Shown: positions 54,095 to 61,590 of the stretch, one piece after another
How positions within the stretch are numbered: position 1 is the stretch's first letter
Layout: each line of letters begins with the position of its first letter
DNA from: an uncultured Alistipes sp.
Lineage (GTDB): Bacteria > Bacteroidota > Bacteroidia > Bacteroidales > UBA932
Assembly (NCBI GenBank): GCA_902388455.1
Contig: CABMPD010000002.1
Span: 1 to 64,000, forward strand
Reading direction: 5' to 3'
DNA length: 64,000 nucleotides
Notes under the pieces: model-generated
Told to the model about the DNA's origin: nothing
Seen by the model: only the letters and a program-made list of their open reading frames with translations
The model's database searches: none
Program-made: the position numbers and the translations under genes

Positions 54095-54781
54095 TTATTT
54101 CTTGCGGGCGGCTAAGGCCAGGAGCACGCCGAGGGCGACCCCGAGCAGGGCGGCGCAGAGAACGCGGCCGGAGGGCGGCAGCAGGAAGGTCACCGTATGG
54201 GCCGGGAACCAGAACAGGGGGATGGTCTTCTTGAAGACGAAGCCCCACTGGGCCTTCCAGTTGACGCGGCAGAAGAGCTCGCCCATCTTCCAGGGCCGTA
54301 TCAGAGCCAGGGCCGAGCCGTTGTAATCCGCTATATGGATGTCGCATATCTTGTGCAGGGTCATGAATACCGGAGCGAATATCGAGTTCATGGCCACAGA
54401 GACGCAGAAGGCCACCAGCACCTTCTGCCAGCACATCGGCCCGGCGAGGAACTCAGTGGCACCGGTCAGTCCCATGTACTCTAAGAATGCAGGAGTGCCG
54501 GACGAGAAGATGATCATCGCCATGTTGATGCCCATGCCGAGGATGCCCCAGACCAGCATCTTGGATATCAGGCCGAAGCCCTTGTAGTAGTAACGTCCGG
54601 TGGTGATACGCGCCCCCAGCATCTCGCCGGCGGTCGAGAGCACCGCGAACTTGATGAAGCTCACGATCATCCCGTGAGCGGCATTGAAACTCTTATAGGC
54701 CTCGTAGACAGGCTCCGAAAGCACGAAAGGCAGGAACACCGCCACCACCGCGCAGGCAAATACTATATCCGCTTTTTTCAT
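54095..54781 (-). CDS. Multi-pass membrane protein of unknown function
   Basis: The 228-residue protein has about five hydrophobic segments, at residues 5-22, 40-55, 73-98, 117-135 and 205-225. Between the last two lies a conserved-looking soluble stretch (WKMGELFCRVNWKAQWGFVF) with KKTIPLFWFPAHT. I do not recognise the family with confidence; a distant resemblance to Mpv17/PMP22-like proteins is possible. It is transcribed alone toward gph. Nothing in the context indicates its job. Confidence 0.65.
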   Translation of the reverse strand: MKKADIVFACAVVAVFLPFVLSEPVYEAYKSFNAAHGMIVSFIKFAVLSTAGEMLGARITTGRYYYKGFGLISKMLVWGILGMGINMAMIIFSSGTPAFLEYMGLTGATEFLAGPMCWQKVLVAFCVSVAMNSIFAPVFMTLHKICDIHIADYNGSALALIRPWKMGELFCRVNWKAQWGFVFKKTIPLFWFPAHTVTFLLPPSGRVLCAALLGVALGVLLALAARKK

Positions 54782-54817
54782 GCGGCGAATATACTACATT
54801 TATTTTTCCTCACGTCA

Positions 54818-54856
54818 TTTATGCATTTTTGGAGTTCAACTCCAAATTTACATAAA
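54818..54856. repeat. Imperfect palindrome downstream of the DUF362 gene
   Basis: TTTGGAGTT (54828-54836) and AACTCCAAA (54838-54846) are perfect inverse copies around one C; outer arms TTTATG and CATAAA (54818-54823, 54851-54856) add symmetry. It could be a hairpin ending the DUF362 transcript or an operator for the next gene. There is no T run. Confidence 0.5.
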
Positions 54857-55936
54857 TTACTGCTCTGCGACGAAGGGCTTCAGGTCCTTGACGGCCTCCC
54901 CGACGGTGATGCGCCGGCCGCCGTTGTCCAGGTCGATGATGATATAGCGGTCATTGCCCATGCCGAGCTCCTTCATGTAGGAGAGCTGCCGCAGCCCGTG
55001 ACGGGACTCGATGCGCTCCACCAGGGCGTGGTGCTCCTCCTCCGTCATGGCGTAAACCATATCCACGCAGGCCTGGTCGATGGCCAGGATGTCGGTCGAG
55101 GCGAGGATACCCACGTTGGGAGTAACTACCGGCTCGGCGGCCACGCCCTCGCAGTCGCAGGAAACGGACATGTTGCGCATCACATTGACGTATGTTATGT
55201 GCTTGCCGAAATAGTCCGTTATCGCCTTGCTGGACTCGGTCATGCGCTCCATGAACTCCTCCTCGGAGATATCCCACTGGTCATCCTGACCGGGAGTGGT
55301 ATGGATCCAGGCCTTGCCGATGCGGCCGTCAGCGCAGCCGATACCGATGTTCTTGCTGCTGCCGCCGAAACCTCCTTTGGAATGTCCCTTGAAATGGGTG
55401 AGAACGACCATTGAGTTGTAGTCGGTGATGTGGCTGCCCATCGACATGCGGTCGAACCACTTGCCGCCCCTAACGGGCAGGGTCAGGGTGTCCTCCTCAT
55501 CCATGATGTCCACGGGACAGAAGGTCCATCCGTTGACCTCCAGAGTCCTGCGGTGCTGCTCAGTGGTGTAGCGGTCGCCTACATAGTAGGTATTGGTCTC
55601 GACAATAGTGGCGTCAGGGATATCTTTTTGAATCAGCTCCTTCACCCAGGAGCTCGGGATAATGTTAGGGCCGTTCTGCTCGCCGGTATGCAGCTTCACG
55701 GCCACACGGCCCACGATGTCGCCGCATACTGCCTCGTAGGCCTTCCTCAGTCCCTCCGGGCTGAGGTCGCGGGTAAAATAAACTATCGACTCGTTGCCGG
55801 TACGCTCCTCGTATGGAACGTACTTGTTGCCGTCCTTTCCGGGCACGGGCTCTGTCTGTCGAGTGTTCTGGGCACAGGCCGCCGAACCTGCCGCCAGCAC
55901 GCCCGCCATCATAGCTGTAATCATTGCGCGTCTCAT
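54857..55936 (-). CDS. Exported DUF362-domain protein, probable lipoprotein
   Basis: The 359-residue protein starts with MRRAMITAMMAGVLAAGSAA and Cys21, a fair lipobox, so it is probably lipid-anchored or at least secreted. The mature part is a DUF362 domain (VAVKLHTGEQNGPNIIPSSW; VLTHFKGHSKGGFGGSSKNI; ILASTDILAIDQACVDMVY). Related proteins elsewhere are often fused to ferredoxin domains; none is seen here. Function is unknown. I chose the ATG at 55936, since the frame extends upstream to 56014 through the promoter. It has a -7 element at 55972 and is monocistronic. Confidence 0.78.
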   Translation of the reverse strand: MRRAMITAMMAGVLAAGSAACAQNTRQTEPVPGKDGNKYVPYEERTGNESIVYFTRDLSPEGLRKAYEAVCGDIVGRVAVKLHTGEQNGPNIIPSSWVKELIQKDIPDATIVETNTYYVGDRYTTEQHRRTLEVNGWTFCPVDIMDEEDTLTLPVRGGKWFDRMSMGSHITDYNSMVVLTHFKGHSKGGFGGSSKNIGIGCADGRIGKAWIHTTPGQDDQWDISEEEFMERMTESSKAITDYFGKHITYVNVMRNMSVSCDCEGVAAEPVVTPNVGILASTDILAIDQACVDMVYAMTEEEHHALVERIESRHGLRQLSYMKELGMGNDRYIIIDLDNGGRRITVGEAVKDLKPFVAEQ

Positions 55937-55971
55937 ATCTTGTATTTTAAACATTTCACCAGAATACATTG

Positions 55972-55979
55972 CAAAAATA
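55972..55979 (-). promoter_or_regulatory. -7 element for the DUF362 gene
   Basis: TATTTTTG on the minus strand, 35 bases before the ATG at 55936. Confidence 0.5.
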
Positions 55980-56034
55980 ACACTTCTAAACTTACCCACG
56001 GCTACCCGCATCACTGATAAATTTACCTGAATTA

Positions 56035-56526
56035 CCTGGACTGTCTTACCAGCCGGACGAGGAGGTGAGGCTGGAAGTGCGCATGGAGGATGAGACCGTG
56101 TGGCTTAACAGGCAGCAGTTGGCATTATTGTTTGCTCGAGACATTAAAACTATCGGCAAACATATTAAGAATGCGCTAATGGAAGAATTGGCCGACATGG
56201 CAACTGTCGCAAATTTTGCGACAGTTCAACAAGAAGGAAACAGAACGGTCACCAGGTATATTGAATACTATAACCTGGACATGACTCTATCAGTAGGCTA
56301 TAGGGTAAAATCAAGACGCGGGATCGAATTCAGACGATGGGCGAACAATGTGCTTAAAGAACATCTTCTGAAAGGGTATTCTGTCAACAGCCGTCTTACT
56401 GAACTGGAACATACCGTAGCCGAACACTCGAAGAAAATCGATTTCTTTGTGCGGACATCCCTGCCGCCGGTCGAGGGAACCTTCTTCAACGGACAGATAT
56501 TCGATGCCTATAAGTTCGCTACAGAC
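56035..56526 (+). pseudogene. Truncated RhuM-like gene
   Basis: The frame encodes the N-terminal half of a RhuM/virulence-type protein: YQPDEEVRLEVRMEDETVWL, then EFRRWANNVLKEHLLKGYSV, and it stops matching after PPVEGTFFNGQIFDAYKFA. Full-length relatives continue for another 150 or so residues. Homology begins before any in-frame ATG (first ATG 56083, a GTG at 56065), so the normal start also seems lost. At about 56526 the sequence switches to the end of an oppositely oriented gene fragment. It therefore looks like a decaying remnant, though a GTG-started 169-residue product ending at 56574 cannot be excluded. Confidence 0.65.
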
Positions 56527-56775
56527 TACCTTTCCCAATGCTCCAGCACCGGAGGAGTAGGTGCCAGGTCATAGTAGTCTACAGCTGTGACAGGCAGACG
56601 GAAATACACCATTGCCTTGTAGCCGGGATAGAGACGGCGCAGGACTTCGTTCCCCTCGTATATACGGCGGGCTATATCGTCCGTAACATCGAAGCATGCG
56701 CGGCCGGTTACGCGGACCGAGATGTCACCGTCCATTGCCAGCAGCTCGACATTCGGGTTCTGCTGCAACGTAGCA
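56526..56775 (-). pseudogene. C-terminal fragment of a pyridoxamine-5'-phosphate-oxidase-like gene
   Basis: The minus-strand frame ending at 56526 encodes QQNPNVELLAMDGDISVRVT, then RRLYPGYKAMVYFRLPVTAV and APTPPVLEHW, the C-terminal part of a flavin-binding PNPOx-like split-barrel protein. The N-terminal half, with the first strands and flavin contacts, is absent; the sequence upstream is instead the promoter and start of the MFS gene. An ATG at 56834 exists but the first 20 residues look unrelated. Its stop codon lies exactly where the RhuM similarity ends, marking a rearrangement junction. Confidence 0.6.
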
Positions 56776-56792
56776 ATTGCTGTGATTTTGCG

Positions 56793-56800
56793 TACATTTG
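56793..56800 (+). promoter_or_regulatory. -7 element for the DHA2-type MFS gene
   Basis: TACATTTG lies eight bases before the ATG at 56809. A decayed copy with one change is found before the remnant at 58415. Confidence 0.45.
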
Positions 56801-56808
56801 CCGCCGAT

Positions 56809-58212
56809 ATGAAAAACAATGTGGAGCATATCACGGGAGACCTGCAGTGGGACGGCCTGCACCGCCCGAAGATCTACTATGCGGTGGCGTCTGTGTGCTG
56901 CGGCATCTTTCTGTCGGTGGTGGACGGCAATATCTGCAATGTGGCCCTGCCGACCATCTCGCAGGAGCTCGGGGTGTCGTCGGCGGACTCGATATGGGTG
57001 GTCAATGCATTTCAGCTGGTTATCATGATGACCCTGCTGTCGTTCTCCTCGCTCGGGGAGCTGTTCAGTTATAAGCGGGTGTATGTCTCCGGCGTGGTAC
57101 TCTTCACTGTCGGCTCGCTGTTCTGCGCCATGTCCCATACCCTGCCGCTGCTGATTGCCTCGAGGGCTTTCCAAGGGATTGGGGCCGCGATGATGATGAG
57201 CGTGAATACTACCCTCGTGAAGATTATCTATCCGAAGAAGTACCTTGGCAAAGGGGTGGGTATCAACGCTACGGTCGTGGCTCTGGCCGCCGTGACCGGT
57301 CCGACCCTGGCCGCGGGCATCCTCTCGTTCGCCTCCTGGCCCTGGCTCTTCGCGATAAACATTCCCATAGGCATTGTCACCTTCTTCATGGCCTTCCGCC
57401 ATCTGCCGGACAACCCTACCCATGTAGAGGGCCGGCATTTCAACGTCCGCGATGCCCTGCTCAATGCCGCCGTGTTCGGCCTGCTGATCGGCTGTATCGA
57501 GATGTATTCCCACGGCGCTTCCCTGACGACGGTGCTCGTGGGCGTGGCCCTGCTCCTGCTGCTCGGGTTCATCTACGTCCGCACCCAGCTGCACCGCCAG
57601 TACCCGATGCTGCCGTTTGACCTGCTGCGGATTCCGGTCTTCTCGATGTCCGTGCTCACCAGCATTGTTTCCTTCACGGCCCAGATGATGGCCCTGGTCG
57701 CCATACCCTTCATGCTCCTGCATACCTTCGGGATGAACGCCGTGGAAACAGAGCTGCTGATGACTTCCTGGCCGCTGGTCATCGTGTTCGTGGCCCCGCT
57801 GGCCGGCTCGCTGATAGGCAAGGTGCACCCGGGCATACTCGGCTGCTTCGGCCTGCTGCTGATGAGTACCGGCTGCTTCCTGCTCTCGTACATCCCCGCT
57901 GACGCCTCGCATCCGGACATAGCCTGGAGGCTGGCCCTCTGCGGTACCGGCTTCGGTTTCTTCCAGTCGCCCAACAACCACATGCTCCTGAGTTCGGCCC
58001 CCAACCACCGGGCCGGAAGCGCGGGAGGCATGCTCGCCACAGCCCGTCTTGTCGGGCAGTCCACCGGCGCGGCCCTCGTCGCCCTCTTCTTCCACCTATT
58101 CGGGGACGGCGCACCCCACGACGCCATGCTTCTGGCCGGAGCTTTGACCATCTGCGGCGCCCTCTCCTCCGTCATCCGTCTCGGCCTCCATCCACCGGTG
58201 AATGAACGGTAG
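56809..58212 (+). CDS. MFS transporter, DHA2 (EmrB/QacA-like) family
   Basis: Inner-membrane proton-driven exporter of 467 residues, probably of drugs or other amphipathic compounds. The first helix contains SVVDGNICNVALPTISQELG, the usual DHA2 start, and helix 5 has TGPTLAAG (motif C-like). About 13-14 hydrophobic segments are visible. I chose the ATG at 56809 just after the -7 element; the frame opens at 56722 inside the PNPOx fragment. No EmrA-like membrane fusion gene is adjacent. A collapsed second copy lies 200 bases downstream. Confidence 0.87.
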   Translation: MKNNVEHITGDLQWDGLHRPKIYYAVASVCCGIFLSVVDGNICNVALPTISQELGVSSADSIWVVNAFQLVIMMTLLSFSSLGELFSYKRVYVSGVVLFTVGSLFCAMSHTLPLLIASRAFQGIGAAMMMSVNTTLVKIIYPKKYLGKGVGINATVVALAAVTGPTLAAGILSFASWPWLFAINIPIGIVTFFMAFRHLPDNPTHVEGRHFNVRDALLNAAVFGLLIGCIEMYSHGASLTTVLVGVALLLLLGFIYVRTQLHRQYPMLPFDLLRIPVFSMSVLTSIVSFTAQMMALVAIPFMLLHTFGMNAVETELLMTSWPLVIVFVAPLAGSLIGKVHPGILGCFGLLLMSTGCFLLSYIPADASHPDIAWRLALCGTGFGFFQSPNNHMLLSSAPNHRAGSAGGMLATARLVGQSTGAALVALFFHLFGDGAPHDAMLLAGALTICGALSSVIRLGLHPPVNER

Positions 58213-58235
58213 GTACTGCAGCGCCACGAAAATGT

Positions 58236-58343
58236 AATCACTCGTTGATCAGCGTGTTGCCGGACCGAGGTGTGCTTTCGGAGCAGTCCGCACATCCCCA
58301 AAAGCACACACCGTGCCGCTAAGTCATTGATTACTGAGTGATT
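58236..58343. repeat. Nested inverted-repeat element downstream of the MFS gene
   Basis: Outer arms AATCACTC (58236-58243) and GAGTGATT (58336-58343) enclose inner arms GTGTGCTTT (58270-58278) and AAAGCACAC (58301-58309). The stretch could fold as a long structured RNA 3' end or be a small mobile-element scar. It has no T run. Confidence 0.4.
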
Positions 58344-58388
58344 GTAAAAAGACCCTGCTCTCCTGCTTACCGTTTCCCCATTTTTCCG

Positions 58389-58396
58389 TACATTAG
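58389..58396 (+). promoter_or_regulatory. Decayed copy of the MFS promoter
   Basis: TACATTAG differs by one base from the TACATTTG of the intact copy at 56793 and shares the preceding CG. It lies 18 bases before the ATG at 58415. Confidence 0.35.
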
Positions 58397-58414
58397 TTAC
58401 AGTCAAGCAGTCAA

Positions 58415-58558
58415 ATGGAAGGGGAACGCATCACCGGCAACACGCAGTGGGACGGTCTGGGCCGCCCGGCGATATTCTACGCCATGCTCATCGCCGGAAC
58501 CCTCACCGTCTGCTCCGCCCTCTTCTCCTTTCTCCGCCTCCGCGCGAAAACTTCCTGA
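58415..58558 (+). pseudogene. Collapsed second copy of the MFS transporter: 47-codon N-/C-terminal fusion
   Basis: The short frame encodes ERITGNTQWDGLGRPAIFYA, matching the N-terminus of the MFS protein at 56809 (EHITGDLQWDGLHRPKIYYA). It then runs straight into AMLIAGTLTVCSALFSFLRL, matching that protein's C-terminus (AMLLAGALTICGALSSVIRL). About 420 internal codons are missing and the frame is kept to a stop at 58556. This is best explained as a tandem duplicate with a large in-frame deletion. A 47-residue membrane peptide could still be made, but function is doubtful. Confidence 0.75.
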
Positions 58559-58599
58559 ACAAGCTGAATATGCCGGTATCGTGCCGGTCTTACCGGTAT

Positions 58600-58922
58600 C
58601 AGTCTGTTCAGCCCATATTTGCATATCTTATTATTTCACAAATGCTTACGTGAAACGAGCGATTTACAGACTGTGGGTAGCCGCCGCGTGTCTGTAATCC
58701 GGTTTTTCGCGTATTTTGCTGTTTGACAATGCAATGCGCGGATCATTCGATTACAGACTTGTTCTGGGGAAAATGTGCAGACTGCGGATAATCCCTGCCA
58801 CAGCACTTCCAGAGCGTATTTAAAGAAAGACATGCCCAAGTGTACTGTTCAGTCTGTTGTCGACGCAACTCAGCAATCGTTTGTTTCACAGCGAGATATC
58901 TGCAACTCTCAATTACAGACTG
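58600..58922. repeat. Degenerate direct and inverted repeats of a TTACAGACTG motif
   Basis: Copies in plus orientation occur at 58664-58673, 58751-58760 and 58913-58922 (core GCAGACTG also at 58777-58784). Reverse-oriented copies occur at 58600-58609, 58690-58699 and 58850-58859. GTCTGTAATC (58690-58699) and GATTACAGAC (58749-58758) are a perfect 10-base inverted pair. This fills most of the gene-free stretch 58559-59046; frames on both strands there lack coding character. Confidence 0.5.
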
Positions 58923-59004
58923 CAGGCAGTGCGGCCAGGCAGGACGATCAGTATGGTAAAAGTGCTTATGACATGGCTGTGCATCTGGGTTTGAGGAAAA
59001 AGAG

Positions 59005-59012
59005 TATCTTTG
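59005..59012 (+). promoter_or_regulatory. -7 element for the YfhO-MFS pair
   Basis: TATCTTTG lies 34 bases before the ATG at 59047. A GTTGATAA direct duplication follows in the leader. Confidence 0.45.
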
Positions 59013-59046
59013 CAAGTTGATAAGTTGATAAAAACAATCAGAAAAT

Positions 59047-61590
59047 ATGAATGTCAAGGAAATACTGAAAAAGGCCCTGCCGTATGTGATTATCGTGGCG
59101 GGGTTTGTGGTGATTGCCTATGCGTATGCGCCGCAGGTGCTGCAGGGCAAGGTGGTCAATCAGTCGGATATCTCCTCATGGAAGGGGATGTCGCACGAGA
59201 TCCTGGAGTGGAACGAGGCTCATCCGGATGATCCGGCGCTGTGGACCGGGTCGATGTTCGGCGGTATGCCGGCCACGCAGATATCGGTGCAGTACAAGGG
59301 GGATGCGACCACACCGCTCTACGACCTGCTGTTCTGGGGGCAGCGTCCGCCCAGCTATCTGATTATCTCGCTGCTCGGCGGTTTCCTGCTCTTCCTGGCA
59401 TTCGGGGCCAATCCATGGCTCTCGGCGGTAGGGGCCATAGCGGTCACCTTCTGCTCCTACAACATGCAGATCATCCAGGTAGGGCACAACACCAAGATGG
59501 TGGCCATCGCCTTCATGCCCTGGGTGCTCGCGGCTCTGGTCTATGCCTACCGACGCAAGGCCCTGCTGGGAGCGGTGCTGTTCGCCTTAGCCCTGAGCTT
59601 CCAGATCAAGGCCAATCATCCGCAGATTACCTACTATCTGGCATTCATCGTCATAGGATATGCTATCGCGGAGTTCTGCGGGGCAGTGGCTGCTCAGAGG
59701 AAAATGGAGCGGGCTCCGTTCCTGAGCACTCCGGTAGGCCGCTGGCTCATGGCCTCCGTCCTGGTGCTGGTCGGCGGCCTGCTCGGCATAGCTACCAACG
59801 CCAACAAGCTCCTGCCCACCTACGAGTATGCCGAGTACACCATGCGCGGCGGCTCGGAGCTGACCCACGACGAGCACAACCAGACCGGCGACGGCCTCAA
59901 GCTGGACTACGCCACTGCCTGGTCCTACGGTATAGAGGAGACCCTCAACCTGCTTATCCCCAATCTTAACGGCGGCTCCTCCTCCGGCGAGCTCTCCCGC
60001 GACTCCGAGACATTCAAGGCCCTGCAGTCCTACGGGGTCAATGCCGAGTCCATGCGCAAGGGCATGCCCCTGTACTGGGGCCCCCAGCCCTTCACAGCCG
60101 GCCCGATGTATCTCGGCGCCGTCTCCCTCTTCCTCTTCGTCCTAGGCCTCTGCGTCATCCGCGGCCGCTACAAATGGTGGATAGCGGGAGTCTCGGTCCT
60201 CGCCCTGCTGCTGGCCTGGGGCTCGCATTTCATGTGGCTCTCCGAGATATTCTTCAAATACGCCCCGCTGTACAATAAGTTCAGGACCGTATCCATGATC
60301 CTGGTCATCCTCCAGGTGACGGTTCCCCTGCTGGGAATCCTCGGGGTCAATGCGGCCCTCTTCGCCAAGGACCCTCTTCCGGAGAAAAAGGTGAGGAACG
60401 GCCTGCTGACGGCCCTCGGCGTGACTGGCGGCCTCTCCCTGCTCCTAGCCCTCTTCCCGGGCCTGGCGGGCGACTTCTCCTCCGCAACGGACGCCGCAGT
60501 GTTCGGAGGCAATGAGCAGCTTATCCGCGCCCTCCAGGACGACCGCCGCGGCCTCCTTCGCGCCGACGCCTTCCGCTCGCTGATCTTCATCCTCCTGACG
60601 GCAGGAGTGTTCTTCGCGGCATGGAAACGGAAGCTGAAGGCTCTGCCGGCAATGGCAGTCATCGGCGTCCTGCTGCTCGTAGACCTCTGGGGAGTGGACA
60701 AGCGGTATCTGAACAAGGACCATTTCGTCACCGAGCGCAATTTCGACGCGCAGTTCAACCCCCGTCCGGTGGACAACGCCATACATCAGGACACCGACCT
60801 CTCCTACCGCGTCCTCGACCTGAGCGTCAATACCTTCAACGACGCCATAGTCAGCTACCACCACAAGACTGTAGGCGGCTACAGCCCCGCCAAACTCCAG
60901 AGGTACCAGGACCTGATAGACTTCCACATCGCACCGGAGATGAGCCGCGTGGCTTCGGACATCAATGCCGTCATCCCGACAGCACGCACTGTGGCTGACC
61001 TGGAGGGAGGCCTGAAGTATTATCCCGTCCTGGCCATGCTCAACACCAAGTACATCGTCATCGACGGGAACAGCTATCCCCTGACATACAGCCAGGCTTT
61101 GGGCAATGCCTGGTTCGTGGAGCGCTCCCGCACCGCACCGACCGCTGATGCGGAGATGGCCGCTCTCGGGGAGATTGATCCCGGGCGGGAGGCCGTCATC
61201 TTCGACGCGCAGGCCGCAGAGGGCACTGCCGCCGAATATCCAGGTGCTGCGGAAGGCCGCATTGTCCTGAAGGAGTACAGCCCGAACCGCCTGAGCTACG
61301 ATGTGTCGGCCGCTGCCCGCGGACTGGCCGTATTCAGCGAGATTTACTACCCTGCCGGATGGAAGGCCTATATCGACGGGGAGGAAGTGCCCGTCCTCCG
61401 CGCCGACTACACCCTCCGGGCCCTGCTGATAGACGAGGGGGACCACGAGGTGGAATTTGTCTATGACCCCGGTTCCTTCACTCTCGGAAAGAACATTTCC
61501 CTGGCCTCCTCCCTTGCCATCATTCTGGCGCTGGCCGGATGCATCCTTTATTCATTTTTCTACGGACATAAGAAAAGACAACCCCGATGA
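59047..61590 (+). CDS. YfhO-family membrane protein
   Basis: The 847-residue integral membrane protein has a dozen or more hydrophobic segments in the first two-thirds (LLGGFLLFLAFGANPWLSAV; VALFSFQIKANHPQITYY-like stretch) and a soluble C-terminal domain (YYPAGWKAYIDGEEVPVLRA) before a final membrane helix. YfhO proteins are GT-C-like; in Firmicutes they help decorate teichoic or lipoteichoic acid. In Bacteroidota the role is unknown, possibly glycosylation at the outer face of the inner membrane. Its stop codon overlaps the start of the next gene by four bases, so translation is coupled. Confidence 0.88.
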   Translation: MNVKEILKKALPYVIIVAGFVVIAYAYAPQVLQGKVVNQSDISSWKGMSHEILEWNEAHPDDPALWTGSMFGGMPATQISVQYKGDATTPLYDLLFWGQRPPSYLIISLLGGFLLFLAFGANPWLSAVGAIAVTFCSYNMQIIQVGHNTKMVAIAFMPWVLAALVYAYRRKALLGAVLFALALSFQIKANHPQITYYLAFIVIGYAIAEFCGAVAAQRKMERAPFLSTPVGRWLMASVLVLVGGLLGIATNANKLLPTYEYAEYTMRGGSELTHDEHNQTGDGLKLDYATAWSYGIEETLNLLIPNLNGGSSSGELSRDSETFKALQSYGVNAESMRKGMPLYWGPQPFTAGPMYLGAVSLFLFVLGLCVIRGRYKWWIAGVSVLALLLAWGSHFMWLSEIFFKYAPLYNKFRTVSMILVILQVTVPLLGILGVNAALFAKDPLPEKKVRNGLLTALGVTGGLSLLLALFPGLAGDFSSATDAAVFGGNEQLIRALQDDRRGLLRADAFRSLIFILLTAGVFFAAWKRKLKALPAMAVIGVLLLVDLWGVDKRYLNKDHFVTERNFDAQFNPRPVDNAIHQDTDLSYRVLDLSVNTFNDAIVSYHHKTVGGYSPAKLQRYQDLIDFHIAPEMSRVASDINAVIPTARTVADLEGGLKYYPVLAMLNTKYIVIDGNSYPLTYSQALGNAWFVERSRTAPTADAEMAALGEIDPGREAVIFDAQAAEGTAAEYPGAAEGRIVLKEYSPNRLSYDVSAAARGLAVFSEIYYPAGWKAYIDGEEVPVLRADYTLRALLIDEGDHEVEFVYDPGSFTLGKNISLASSLAIILALAGCILYSFFYGHKKRQPR

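Noticed and set aside
56725-58095. A 456-codon minus-strand frame opposite the DHA2 transporter
   Set aside because: It is rich in Gln, His, Arg and Glu, as expected from the complement of hydrophobic codons.
58600-58922. Degenerate CRISPR array
   Set aside because: Repeats are only about 10 bases, irregularly spaced and in both orientations, and no cas genes are nearby.
58775-59020. An 81-codon plus-strand frame before yfhO
   Set aside because: It covers degenerate repeats and the yfhO promoter, and shows no coding character.
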